The position numbers were made by a program, and so were the translations under genes. From contig JAUCBJ010007160.1 of assembly GCA_032718475.1 (NCBI GenBank), positions 1 to 64,000 of the forward strand: a DNA stretch of 64,000 nucleotides, in the 5' to 3' direction. The DNA is from Nemertoderma westbladi (Eukaryota > Xenacoelomorpha > Nemertodermatida > Nemertodermatidae). Positions 1-9,130 of this stretch are shown one piece after another. Position 1 is the stretch's first letter, and the number at the start of each line of letters is the position of its first letter. The notes under the pieces were generated by a model that searched no databases, was not told the origin of the DNA, and was given only the letters and a program-made list of their open reading frames with translations.

Positions 1-1240
1 CTCTAAAATCTGCAAATTTCTGCGAAAACGTCTGATTTTTTGTTTGTACGATTTTTTTGTTTGTATAACTAGTCTGGATCCGACCTAAAAAAAAAATTTC
101 GAAAAAATGTACTGGGGTGGTTATATTGCAGCACCAAAATTACAAGTAGTGCACATTTTCACAAAATTTGAAAGTTACATTTTTCAGCTAATTGTTTTTC
201 ATACAGGTTTTCTGGGGCGCAAAATACATTGTAAAATATTTAAAAATGATATGATTACCTATAAATGGCTGTTTAGTCCTCTCTGCGTAGGAAAAAAATG
301 AAAAAAACAAGTAACCAGCACTTTTCAGTTAGAACACAAAATTTTTAATTCACTTATACAATGCTATAAATTCACATTTTCAGGTTTTCTAGGGCACTGA
401 GTCTAATGGAATACATTTATAATTTGCCAGATCATTGCTACTTGTATTTTTCGGCGTAATTTGGCAAATTTGGTGCTAGCACCAAATTTCGTACCCATCA
501 CCAAAAAGTACAATTTTGCGATGTCCAGTGCTGTTTTTATTGATTCCATCAGATTCAGGACCCTCATAAACCCATATAACGCAACAAACAAGATGATACT
601 ATCTACTGATCAATTTGCTTATTTTCCAAAATTTGGTGCTGGCACAACAATTTTCACCCACCGGCGAAAAATACAAGTTTGAAAACTCTTATGAAATTTT
701 TACTGATTCCATTGAATTCAGACCGAAACAGCACCGAAAAATACAAGTTTGATACGCTTGGTGCAACTCGTATATATTTCATTGAAACCAGAACCCCAAA
801 AAACCCCAATTGCGTAAAAAACAAGTTTCAAACAATCAATTTACAAAATTGACAATTTCAAAATTTGGTGCTGGCACCAAAATTTGGCACCCGCCGAAAA
901 AAACAAGTTTGAAATTTCTAAATCAATTTATATGAATTCCATCCAATTGCTAACACCAAAAAAACCGGTGTAAATCAAAAATAGAGATGTTACAATTCAT
1001 ATTTAATGAAATGTAATTTTCAAAAAACTCTCAAAAAAAGTGCCAAAAGTAGGGTTAAAAAATGGTGCTATAACTCGAAAACTACCCAATATTTTTGCAC
1101 TACTAGGAAGACAATACATTTTTAGGAAAAGTCATAAAATTTCAGATTCCCAACTGCAGTTTGTTTCAGAATTATAATAAAAAAACCACAGGATGGGGGT
1201 CATATTGACCCCCCCCCCCCCCCCCCCCCCGGTTTAATAG
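1..1240. repeat. AT-rich diverged tandem repeats with palindromic cores
   Basis: No gene is visible. A core reading AAATTTGGTGCTxGCACC recurs near 466, 630 and 860, each time followed by a CACC-rich stretch, a CGGCGAAAAA(T/A)ACAAG block and a GATTCCAT block, so units of roughly 190-200 bp seem to repeat. The core at 466-489 is a perfect 24-bp palindrome. Similar wording (AAATTTGGT..CAGCACCAAATTT) occurs inside the TTAA-flanked elements at 12898 and 42075, so this may be a decayed relative. A pure C tract of 22 bases lies at 1209-1230. Confidence 0.5.
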
Positions 1241-1354
1241 GGTCAAGCTGCCAAAATATACATCAAAATGAAGACTGAATGAAGGAGAATTATACCTCAC
1301 ATAGAAACACTGCAGTGTAAGAGACAAAACTGATATCAACAAAATAGAACAACA

Positions 1355-1582
1355 ATATCTCAGGTACTAGCAGGTAATAGCACAAGTACTCATGGGCCGG
1401 GCTACTTCTTCCATCAGGTAGCCTACAAGACCTTGGGCTGCCCCGGCCCTGAAACATCCGAGTTCCTGAAGGAGATCGGGGCAAGACTCCACTCTGTCAC
1501 CCAGGAACCCCGATCTCACCACTTCATCCTGCAAAGGCTGGCAATCATCATCCTGGTCGGCAATGCGGCCTCCATTATGGGA
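1355..1582 (+). pseudogene. Retroelement-derived coding scrap
   Basis: The plus-strand frame through 1433 is open and protein-like from about 1373. It contains HGPGYFFHQVAYKTLGCPG, then FLKEIGARL, EPRSHHFILQRLAI and GNAASIMG. From memory, a block of the type 'F.kEiG.Rl...t.dpR....L.QRlsia.qrGNAAs..G' is common in invertebrate retrotransposon proteins, so I read this as a fragment of one. There is no start codon in a good context, and the frame runs into C-rich low-complexity DNA at about 1610-1720. The family assignment is an inference from memory and could be wrong; a host exon cannot be excluded. Confidence 0.35.
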
Positions 1583-1863
1583 CCGTGGACCCCTCACTCA
1601 TTAACAACGAGGGACCACCACACCCCCCCCCCCCCCCCCCCCCGACAGAACAGACTTACATACACCCCCACCCCCTCCCCTGTGAAACAGACTAACTTAC
1701 ACACACCCCCCCCCCCCCCTAGCTTTCTTATTTTGTTATTCATTTTTACTGGTATTGTAGTTAATGTCAATTCATCGATTTTAAATTGCACAATAAAACA
1801 AATATAATTATTAACTTTCTAGTGTAGCTGTAAGTACTTATTTATGAGATACAACCAACGTAC

Positions 1864-2534
1864 CTGTGCTAAAACAAGACGTTCCGAGCAGCAATCAGTG
1901 CGAGCATAGACATGGACTTCCCCAACAGGAATCTGCGATCCTAAATTAACCCACCACCAATTAATTTGGGCTGCATTGGTTCCAGTGCTTCCATGCGGTT
2001 CCAGTGCAAGAGCTGTGAATCCAATTCCCATCTGTATTGCCGTCGACAACAAGCCCGGAATGAACAGAAATAGACTGGGTGTAGGTAGAGCTCTGGGTGT
2101 AGGTAGAGCTCTGGGTGTAGGTAGAGCTCTGGGTGTAGGTAGAGCTCTGGGTGTAGGTAGAGCTCTGGGTGTAGGTAGAGCTCTAGGTGTAGGTAGAGCT
2201 CTGGGTGTAGGTAGAGCTCTGGGTGTAGGTAGAGCTCTGGGTGTAGGTAGAGCTCTGGGTGTAGGTAGAGCTCTGGGTGTAGGTAGAGCTCTAGGTGTAG
2301 GTAGAGCTCTGGGTGTAGGTAGAGCTCTGGGTGTAGGTAGAGCTCTGGGTGTAGGTAGAGCTCTGGGTGTAGGTAGAGCTCTGGGTGTAGGTAGAGCTCT
2401 GGGTGTAGGTAGAGCTCTGGGTGTAGGTAGAGCTCTGGGTGTAGGTAGAGCTCTGGGTGTAGGTAGAGCTCTTTAGGTGTAGGTGTAGGTGTAGGTAGAG
2501 CTCTGACCAGTTGGTCTGTTTATTGCTGTATTTC
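1864..2534 (-). pseudogene. FTP-type (fucolectin/tachylectin-4/pentraxin-1) lectin exon, frame broken and expanded
   Basis: Read on the minus strand, an acceptor CTTACAG precedes position 2534 (phase 1) and a donor GTACG follows 1864. The exon opens with NTAINRPTGQSSTY, the usual start of an F5/8-like FTP lectin domain (N.A.nkP..QSS.Y). It continues after an array with [16 protein letters not shown], then [18 protein letters not shown] and [10 protein letters not shown], the characteristic WW.VDLG and R.DCC.eRL strands. Such domains bind fucose and other glycans in secreted animal proteins. The frame is broken twice. A 32-nt variant unit with an in-frame TAA lies near 2473-2505, and a 19-nt tandem duplication lies at about 1978-2015, between the SSCTGT and NAAQIN segments. 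The rest of the domain should lie further downstream (below 1864), but I did not find it. It joins in phase to the TSP1 exon at 3202-3363. Either a pseudogene or an allele/assembly with array errors. Confidence 0.75.
2078..2473. repeat. 18-bp minisatellite, 22 units, inside the lectin exon
   Basis: The plus-strand unit is GGGTGTAGGTAGAGCTCT, repeated 22 times with only occasional G-to-A changes, followed by an irregular copy to about 2505. On the minus strand each unit reads in frame as Ser-Ser-Thr-Tyr-Thr-Gln, the same SSTY segment that opens an FTP lectin domain. The array therefore looks like an in-frame expansion of the exon's own codons, not an unrelated insertion. The plus-strand reading (GVGRAL repeats) has no support as a protein. 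Confidence 0.9.
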
Positions 2535-3201
2535 CTGTAAGGGTTTATGAATAATCAATGTAGTCCAAAGTTTGAGACAGAACCTTCGATTCTTTCAAAA
2601 ATGAGTAGTGCATGTATTGAATGAATCCCAGATATTTATAACTAATGGAGTTGGAACCTTCTGGAATTGTCATCCATCCAGCCGACGTTTACGTAATTTA
2701 CTTAATTAACGTAAGTGCAGGCACGGAACAGGAATGTATTTCTATATAATTGGTTTCTAGCAGATAAGTTAAATACCATGAAGACTGCCTACTGTATTTT
2801 TACAATCATCCCCCCCCCTGTTTTGAAAACTGAATGCCAAAAGTAAAAATTAAAGATATCGATCTATCTATATAAAATGCTTTTATATGTATACAGTATA
2901 TATATATATACACGGGGTGGAATACTTCAAACAAGTCAGAGGGGAAATGGTGGGGCGGGTGGGATTGCAGATTGGACAAGACCAGCCACAACGTATCATG
3001 AGTTGAAAAGTCTGTAAATATTCCATCCCTGCCCTGCCTGCCCTACCCGGTCTCTCCACTACTACAGTATGATGTACAGCTTCGTATAATATATAACATG
3101 ACGGATGACATGCAAGCTTCATATAAGTTCTATGTATTTATATTAATTTAAAAGTTCTATATCTCTTATAAAAAAATATAATCATTGTAGGAATACACCA
3201 C
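2535..3201. other. Intron between TSP1 and FTP exons
   Basis: Non-coding sequence with a C tract (about 2810-2817), a short TA microsatellite near 2895-2912 and no further exon that I can recognise. The minus-strand open frames here show no domain and no splice-bounded structure. Confidence 0.5.
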
Positions 3202-3363
3202 CTTCATCAGTTCCGCATTGTGTAGAGACACCACTGCAAGGTTCCCCGTTAGGGCTAGGTACAGGATTGTCACAAATTCTTCTCGATATTACATTTTGTG
3301 GTGCAACACATTCCCCTTGGTCGTCTCTCATCCAAAGTCCCCATTCACTCCATCCGCCGTCAA
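3202..3363 (-). CDS. Thrombospondin type 1 repeat exon
   Basis: A 162-nt exon on the minus strand with acceptor ATTTTAG before 3363 and donor GTGGTG after 3202. Both borders are phase 1, so it is a symmetric module exon, typical of TSP1 repeats. The translation begins VDGGWSEWGLW, continues GECV...SRRICDNPVPSPNGEPC and ends CSGVSTQCGTDEG. The WSxW motif, the R.C(D/N)NP strand and the G.PC turn are the TSP1 signature, and the cysteine order fits the fold. TSP1 modules mediate protein and glycosaminoglycan contacts in secreted or surface proteins. Phase and order (FN2, TSP1, FTP lectin) place it in one multidomain extracellular gene with the neighbouring exons. Function of the whole protein is not known to me. 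Confidence 0.88.
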
Positions 3364-3734
3364 CTAAAATGTTATCTTTGATTAACATCTAATATTATTA
3401 AAGTTGCAGGCTGTTTCTTTATATACAATGTTCGTGCACTTTATTACCGGTATTACTTACCGTACAAGATACAAGTATACTTAATTCTGCAATACACATA
3501 CTGTACTGACATATTAATTAAATTGTATGATTTTCCTGATTCTGGACTAGAATTTGTTGTGTGATGATGAAGCGGGAATTTTCCGCCGAAATATATTTAA
3601 TTCACTACATACTTAAAAATAAAAAAAAAATAAAAAAAAAAAACTTTTGAAATGAACTCCGAACTTATATATTTTTCCTTACTTATTAGAAATAATTAAT
3701 ATTATATTATTATAATATAAACATCTGCTTTTTA

Positions 3735-3935
3735 TAGTTGTGACATTCCTGGGTTTCCAATCTGGAGGCCCAGGTTCGATCCCTAGGTGGGGCAAAGTTG
3801 TTTGAGCACAGCCATAAAAAGCTGCGGCCTAACCAAAGCCCAACCCAAGCTTTCATCCCTGACTGGTCGATAAATGGGAATAAAGACAATTTTAGAAACA
3901 GAGTGAAAGGTTTTACTGTGGAAGATCACCCATGT
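3735..3935 (+). mobile_element. tRNA-like SINE fragment
   Basis: A polymerase III B-box-like element GGTTCGATCCC lies at 3773-3783. It is followed by a block (GGTCGATAAATGGGA, then GAAACAGAGTGAAAGG and TGTGGAAGATCACCCATG) that recurs at 40021-40480, where a second B-box-like element (GGTTCAATCCC) precedes it. The shared order of B box then body indicates two copies of one SINE family. No convincing A box is visible in this copy. Confidence 0.55.
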
Positions 3936-4350
3936 TTGTGCACATGAATTGATTATTATATTCGTATTATTAAAATTGGAATATGGAATCAAACAATGCT
4001 GTAGCAGTGTCTTATTATTCAGCAGCTTCTTGCAATTGGCCTACCATGCTTCCAAATGGTCTGTACATGATTAAGCGTTTACTTAGGAAGATTGAAGTTG
4101 CTGCTGATTATTTGCAATCAGAGTCATCATAATCATAAAATTGCTTGTTTGAGTGCTGCTGTTACAATTTTTATTTAGCAAAAATATTTTACATTAGGCC
4201 TACCATTCAATAAGATACGAACCGGAAAAATAACCCAAATTCAATGTCAAAAACTTTTCAAAATAGGGAAAATAAAGAATAGTAGCACAAGCTCCAAATA
4301 ATAATCGATAAAATTAGAAAAGTAGTAGGGGTCTAGCGTATATTGATTAC

Positions 4351-4539
4351 CATTGCAGGAAGGGGTACAGTAGCCCCAATTCCCAGACACGTAGGTGCGA
4401 TCTTGAGTGACTTCGGTGGCACACCATTTATCTTCTCTTGTCGTCAATGGACAATCATTGTACTCGATTCCTTGGTAGATAAATGGGATCACACAGTTCC
4501 GAAATGGCCTTGGACCTGAAGTTGTTCTGCATGAGCGCT
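4351..4539 (-). CDS. Fibronectin type II domain exon
   Basis: A 189-nt minus-strand exon with acceptor ATTTTCAG before 4539 and donor GTAATC after 4351, phase 1 at both ends as usual for FN2 exons. The translation carries TTSGPRPFRNCVIPFIY, then YNDCPLTTREDKWCAT and YVSGNWGYC. This gives the C..PF.Y...y..C......WCaT......g.wgyC pattern with its aromatic core. FN2 modules bind collagen or other ligands in secreted and surface proteins. It lies directly upstream, in phase, of the TSP1 exon (3202-3363). The next recognisable upstream exon (8081-8231) ends in phase 2, which does not match, so an exon is missing between them or that exon belongs elsewhere. The intervening 3.5 kb is filled with inverted non-LTR copies. 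Confidence 0.88.
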
Positions 4540-4815
4540 CTGAAAATATAAGCCACATCTCATATGCGAATATAACTACAGTAGATCTATAGATGTATAC
4601 TAAATAGTTAGTTAGTTAGTTTATTGACATAAAGTTAGATTGTAAATAAAGGAGATATACAATTATTAACCAGCACAACACCACTTTACGTCCTGATATT
4701 AATTCAATTCAATATATTAGATTCGGTCTGTGCAGACAATTTAAAATGGTCAATCAGTGAAGTATGCACACTACTACTACTACTAAAATCGGCATGCTGC
4801 TTTGCAGCTGCATTT

Positions 4816-5085
4816 TTAAGAATGCTGTGCCGTCTTGTCAACAAAATTGCACCGCCACAACTCCCTATCACCCATGACATTTGCTAGATCATCCGCATCT
4901 TTAAGGCCAGTGTCCTTTAAGATTCGTCTCAAGAAAGTCATGGGCTGTCCACCATGCTTATTCACTCCATGAGGCTGCCAAAGTACAATATTATGCACTG
5001 GCTGGTCCTCACGGCGAAAGCAATGTCCTGCAAAGCGGAGGCGATTTTGTTCTAGTGTCAAGCTTGGGGGAACCAATGAGACACC
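4816..5085 (-). pseudogene. C-terminal part of the non-LTR polyprotein
   Basis: The reading frame contains RLRFAGHCFRREDQPVHNIV, then LWQPHGVNKHGGQP and RRILKDTGL, with the stop at 4816. This is the conserved tail after the thumb in many invertebrate non-LTR RTs (R.RFaGHc.R........LW.P..G...rGrp...y...L..d). The same segment is in the plus-strand copy at 7728-7998 and, more diverged, at 29200-29400. It is split from its RT by the insertion at 5095-6132. Confidence 0.75.
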
Positions 5086-5094
5086 TCCAATGTT

Positions 5095-6132
5095 GGTTCA
5101 CGGTCCTTGACATAGGTGACCATTATTACCGTAATGTGTGTGTGTGTGTGTGTTAGTGTGTGTGTGTGTGTGTGTGTCCAGAGCGATATCTCAGTTATTT
5201 ATTAATCAATCGAAACAAAATTTGGACAAAAGTTAGATATAGGGATGGCGAAGGCTCATACAAAAAATTGGGTGTCGAGATGGTATTTGTGCGATGTGAG
5301 CGCTATATTTGCGTGTTTTCGCATGGTTTAGGAAAAAGCTATCTTGTCATAGGGAACGCAATGAATGATTCTGATATTTGGCATGGAGGTACCTGAATTA
5401 TTTGTAAATCGATTAACGGAGGCCGATTTTTAAATTTGGACCTACATTATGACCTAATTGAAGATTTAATTAAGGTAATTAATTAGCACTGCTAGTACTG
5501 TCTGATTGTCTGCCTGTAGTAGGCATACCGGACCGGTACTACCTGACCACTGTAGGCCTATCTGCCTATCTTCATACTGTCATAGGTCAGTACAGCAGTA
5601 GGTCCTAGCCTAGCCCTAGCAGTAAATATAATATTTCGCCATGTTCGCAGGCGACTTCGCACTGACTACCAGTAGGCCTATGCAGCTATGCTATGAGATT
5701 AACCGTCCAGTCGTTCAGATGCATATGGTACCGGTACTGGAACGGGTTACGGTTTAATCCTACATTTGTCAATTACGACAATACCGGTACGACTTTGAGT
5801 ACCGCTGTACCGGTACGCGGTAGCCTACCGTTACCGGTTGACCGGTAGGCGTAGGCGGTAGACCTACGGTGCGATGGTAGCCAGCCGGTAGGTGGTAGGC
5901 TTACCGTACCAGTATAAATGTTGGCGGATGGCGGGATGACGTCGTGTGGCGCGTAATTACTTACCGGTTGCCGGTAGACGCCTACCCAACTCGTAACTGG
6001 TGGTCGTGGTCGTGGTGGGATGAGCACAGGAGCATGAGGTCGCCTACGATGGGAACAAGTGAAAAGGAAACATAGGCCTACCCGAACGAAAACGTATTAT
6101 TATTGTACTGATTAAGTAGGAGGACCGTGAAC
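5095..6132. mobile_element. Insertion with 13-bp terminal inverted repeats, TACCGGTA-rich
   Basis: The left end reads GGTTCACGGTCCT and the right end is its reverse complement, and the block sits exactly between two parts of the minus-strand non-LTR protein. The flanks share only TT, so the target-site rule is uncertain. The interior carries a GT microsatellite (5132-5177) and, from 5520 to 6000, many ACCGGTA-containing words. No transposase is visible. It looks like a non-autonomous DNA element, but could be two events. Confidence 0.5.
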
Positions 6133-7327
6133 CTTCCAGGCTTGCCAGCTTGTTATATAGTGTCTGGTTGGAGATGTGTGCATTGTACTTGACACAATGA
6201 ACCCGGCGTAGCATTCTTGTGAATGTGCCATCCAGAGATTTGGTCTCCTCAGCAGTTAGAGCCCAGCATGGACTCCCGTAGAGGAGTACTGGAACTACTG
6301 CTGCTCTAAATAATCGGACCTTAAGTATCCGATTAATTCTCGGTGACTTCCAAATCCTGGAAAGCCTATTCAAGGCTGCACATGCCTTTCCCTTACGTAT
6401 TCGAAGGTCCTCACCTGACTTCCGGATCCATGATCCCAGGTAACAGAAGTCGTCCACATGCTCAAGCATACCATCCTTTGAGCTTATGCTCATCCGATCA
6501 GAGACTTGCTGAGGACTTTCAAAGTTAACTGTCAGAATTTTGGTCTTTCTGGAGTTAATAAAAAGACCAACACTAGAAGCAGCATGTTCTAATGAGCTGA
6601 GGAGCCGTTGGGCTCCCTCTAATGATTCTGAGAGTACTCCTAAGTCATCAGCAAAGTCTAGATCAGTTAGGTACTTGGCAGGATTTCCTCGACTTCTGGA
6701 GCCAGTAGGTGGAGTTATCATCACCCCATCATCATTATAATGATCTAAGGACATGCGCAGAACATAGTCAACCACAATAATGAACAAGAATGGTGCAAGT
6801 GTGTCTCCTTGGAGGACGCCCCATAACACTTCAAATGGTTCTGTGTCACCATCAACAGTAGACACAAATGTTGTCGAACCATCGTATACTGATCTGATTG
6901 CTGCAATAATTTCATCAGGAATCCCATATAATGAAAGTATGCTGAACATACGTGAGCGAGAGACTGAATCAAAGGCCTTGAAGAAGTCAACAAAGATAAC
7001 AGCCAGGTGCCTGTCTTTCTTTTTTGATAACTCTTCAATTATCCTTCTAAGTGCCAAAATGGGCTCCATGGTCCCACGACCTTTACGGAACCCATTCTGA
7101 TTTCCACGTAGCAGTCTCTCAATGGGATCCCTGATGCGATTTAATAGAATTCTATTGTATAGTTTTGCGGCAATCGAGATCAATGAGATTCCCCGAAAAG
7201 AACCATAGAGTGTTAGGTTGCCCTTCTTGGGAACTGGCACCAACTTATTTGTTTTCATTTCTTGTGGGACTCTTGTTGTACGGTACATGTCTACTATGTG
7301 ATCACAACACATCATCATCAGGATCAT
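6133..7327 (-). pseudogene. Reverse transcriptase domain of a non-LTR element
   Basis: The minus-strand frame opens upstream of LVPVPKKGNLTLYGSFRGIS, the fingers motif of non-LTR RTs. It continues with NGFRKGRGTMEPI, FVDFFKAFDS (first catalytic Asp), GVLQGDTLAPFLF, LDFADDLGVLS (catalytic FADD at 6644-6655) and YLGSWI. Synthesis of cDNA at a nicked target is the known role. The frame is long (about 400 codons) but lacks an endonuclease upstream. Its 3' end is cut by the insertion at 5095-6132, so it is a dead copy. Clade is uncertain: an RTE-like or related family by wording. It lies in an intron-sized gap of the minus-strand host gene, in the same orientation. Confidence 0.85.
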
Positions 7328-7429
7328 CCTGGTGTCACTTGGCTAGTGGGATCACAAAATATGTGTGCTATCTTATTTATATGAGATCAATCAGCTGATG
7401 GTGTACTCAGCCTCATAATGATGACATAT

Positions 7430-8030
7430 AGTTTGAAGTGTTATGGGGCGTCCTTCAGGGAGACACACTTGCACCATTCTTGTTCATAATTATGGTTGAC
7501 TATGTTCTACGCATGTCCTTAGATCACCATAATGATGATGGGGTGATGATAACTCCAGCTACTGGCTCCAGAAGTCGAGGAAATCCTGCCAAGTACCTAA
7601 CTGATCTAGGTCTGACTAACTGACTAACTGACTAACTGATCTGATCTAACTGATCTGATGTCCTACGCCGTGTTCATTGAGTCAAGTACAATGCACACAT
7701 CTCCAACCAGACACTATATAACATTTGAGGTGTCTCATTGGTTCCCCCAAGCTTGACACTAAAACTAAATCGCATCCGCTTTGCAGGACATTGCTTTCGC
7801 TGTGAGGACCAGCCAGTGCATAATCTTGTACTTTGACAGCCTCATGGAGTGAATAAGCATTGTGGACAGCCCATGACTTTCTTGAGACGCATCTTAAAGG
7901 ACACTGGCCTTGAAGATGTGGATGATCTAGCAAATGTCATGGGTGATAGGAAGTTGTGGTGGCGCAATTTTGTCGACAAGCCGGCACAGCATTCTTAAAA
8001 ATGCAGCTGCAATGCAGCATGCCGATACTA
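7430..8030 (+). mobile_element. Internally deleted plus-strand copy of the same non-LTR element
   Basis: At 7438-7618 it encodes LWGVLQGDTLAPFLFIIMVD and a GSRSRGNPAKYLTDL stretch almost identical to the minus-strand copy. It then jumps, through a CTGACTAA microsatellite at 7607-7660, to the C-terminal segment (7728-7998: RIRFAGHCFRCEDQP, one internal stop). The FADD catalytic block and thumb are missing. It lies about 100 bp from the 5' end of the minus copy in opposite orientation, so the pair forms a large imperfect inverted repeat. Confidence 0.75.
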
Positions 8031-8080
8031 GTAGTATATAACAGAAATTATATAACAGTAATGCCAATTATATATATTAC

Positions 8081-8231
8081 CTCCAGGCCATCCATGGGAA
8101 TTTTCCTGTTATGATTAGCGACTTAGTGACTTTGTTGAACTCGTAAATGTCAAGATCTGGGATGCTGCACCTACTGAATGACTCCTCATCAACTGTAATT
8201 AGGGGAGTGTTGCAGGTCACTACAGTATCAC
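8081..8231 (-). CDS. Splice-bounded exon, unidentified module
   Basis: On the minus strand an acceptor TTATTGCAG precedes 8231 and a donor GTAATA follows 8081. Only one frame is open, encoding DTVVTCNTPLITVDEESF, then SRCSIPDLDIYEFNKV and SLIITGKFPWMAW. The two cysteines and hydrophobic alternation suggest part of an extracellular beta-rich module; I do not recognise the family. It starts in phase 1 and ends in phase 2. This does not join directly with the FN2 exon (start phase 1) nor with the signal-peptide exon at 38857-39161 (end phase 2). It probably belongs to the same minus-strand secreted protein gene with at least one unseen exon. Confidence 0.6.
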
Positions 8232-9130
8232 CTGCAATAATTAGCATAAATTGAGTTAGCTAATAACCACAAAAGAGAAGGTTATTATAGAAGTTCAATC
8301 CAAATATTTAATATTTCTGGTTGACGTTGAGCGTGGCGTGGCGTAAGCATGATTACATTCAGGTATACTCCGGGGGTGGAGAATCTCTTGTGGGTACATT
8401 CGGAATAAATAAAATATTATGATTATAAATATAGAATACTGAAGCAGGATAGAAAAACATCACAATACGTCACTCATGAGCTTACCCATTATTTGTGGAG
8501 TTAAATTAATCAGTGTAAATAAATTTAGTGTAATTCTAATACTAATGGACAATAGTTTAAGTAATCCAAAAATTATTATTACCCCAGCAAAACCAGGTTC
8601 CCATTATACTGCGGGGTTTGCATAGGCATAAATTCCCAATCCTATATTACAAACGTTTTGTCGATGACAGTTATTCTATCATCACAACACGCGCACAACC
8701 GACGCGTTTTAGACCATTTTCTTAAAATATCTAACGCTGCAGCAATGGAACTCTATGGTACTAACGATATCCAATTTACAATTTCATACACTCTATGTCT
8801 ATTTAATACATTCTATTCTTGGATGTGCTTAGGGAGGGAGATACAACGCAATAGATACCTTGAAAATGTCTTGGAATAAATACAAGAATACATTTACACG
8901 AAAAAACTAACAAGTTATAATATACTATAAATTTTATAAGATTAAAAACTTTGAAAATAATTGCACTAAACATTATCCCACAACCAGATGACGTAACCTA
9001 GGTTACAAACACAAACACAAACAAGGTAGGCCTAGCAGCATGTTCTGTTGTATGAACATGATGGTGAGCTGGAAGCAGTACTAGGGCCTCATCAGCTGAG
9101 TGGGCTTCCAAATAGTGCAGGGATGAACCT
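8232..9130. other. No supported feature
   Basis: AT-rich, non-coding. The one open frame of 73 codons near 8658 has no recognisable domain and no splice sites. Probably intron or intergenic DNA. Confidence 0.5.

Larger units (their letters stand above)
4770..7345 (-). mobile_element. Non-LTR retrotransposon, minus strand, interrupted
   Basis: The RT part lies at 6133-7327 and the C-terminal part at 4816-5085, separated by a foldback-ended insertion (5095-6132). The element ends in (TAG)n on its own strand, visible as a CTA run near 4770-4786. The same tail style closes the related copies at 7430-8030 and 26960-29510. No 5' end or target duplication could be fixed. Confidence 0.8.

Noticed and set aside
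1976-2476. Plus-strand GVGRAL repeat protein
   Set aside because: The minus strand carries the lectin exon with splice borders; the plus frame is a passenger.
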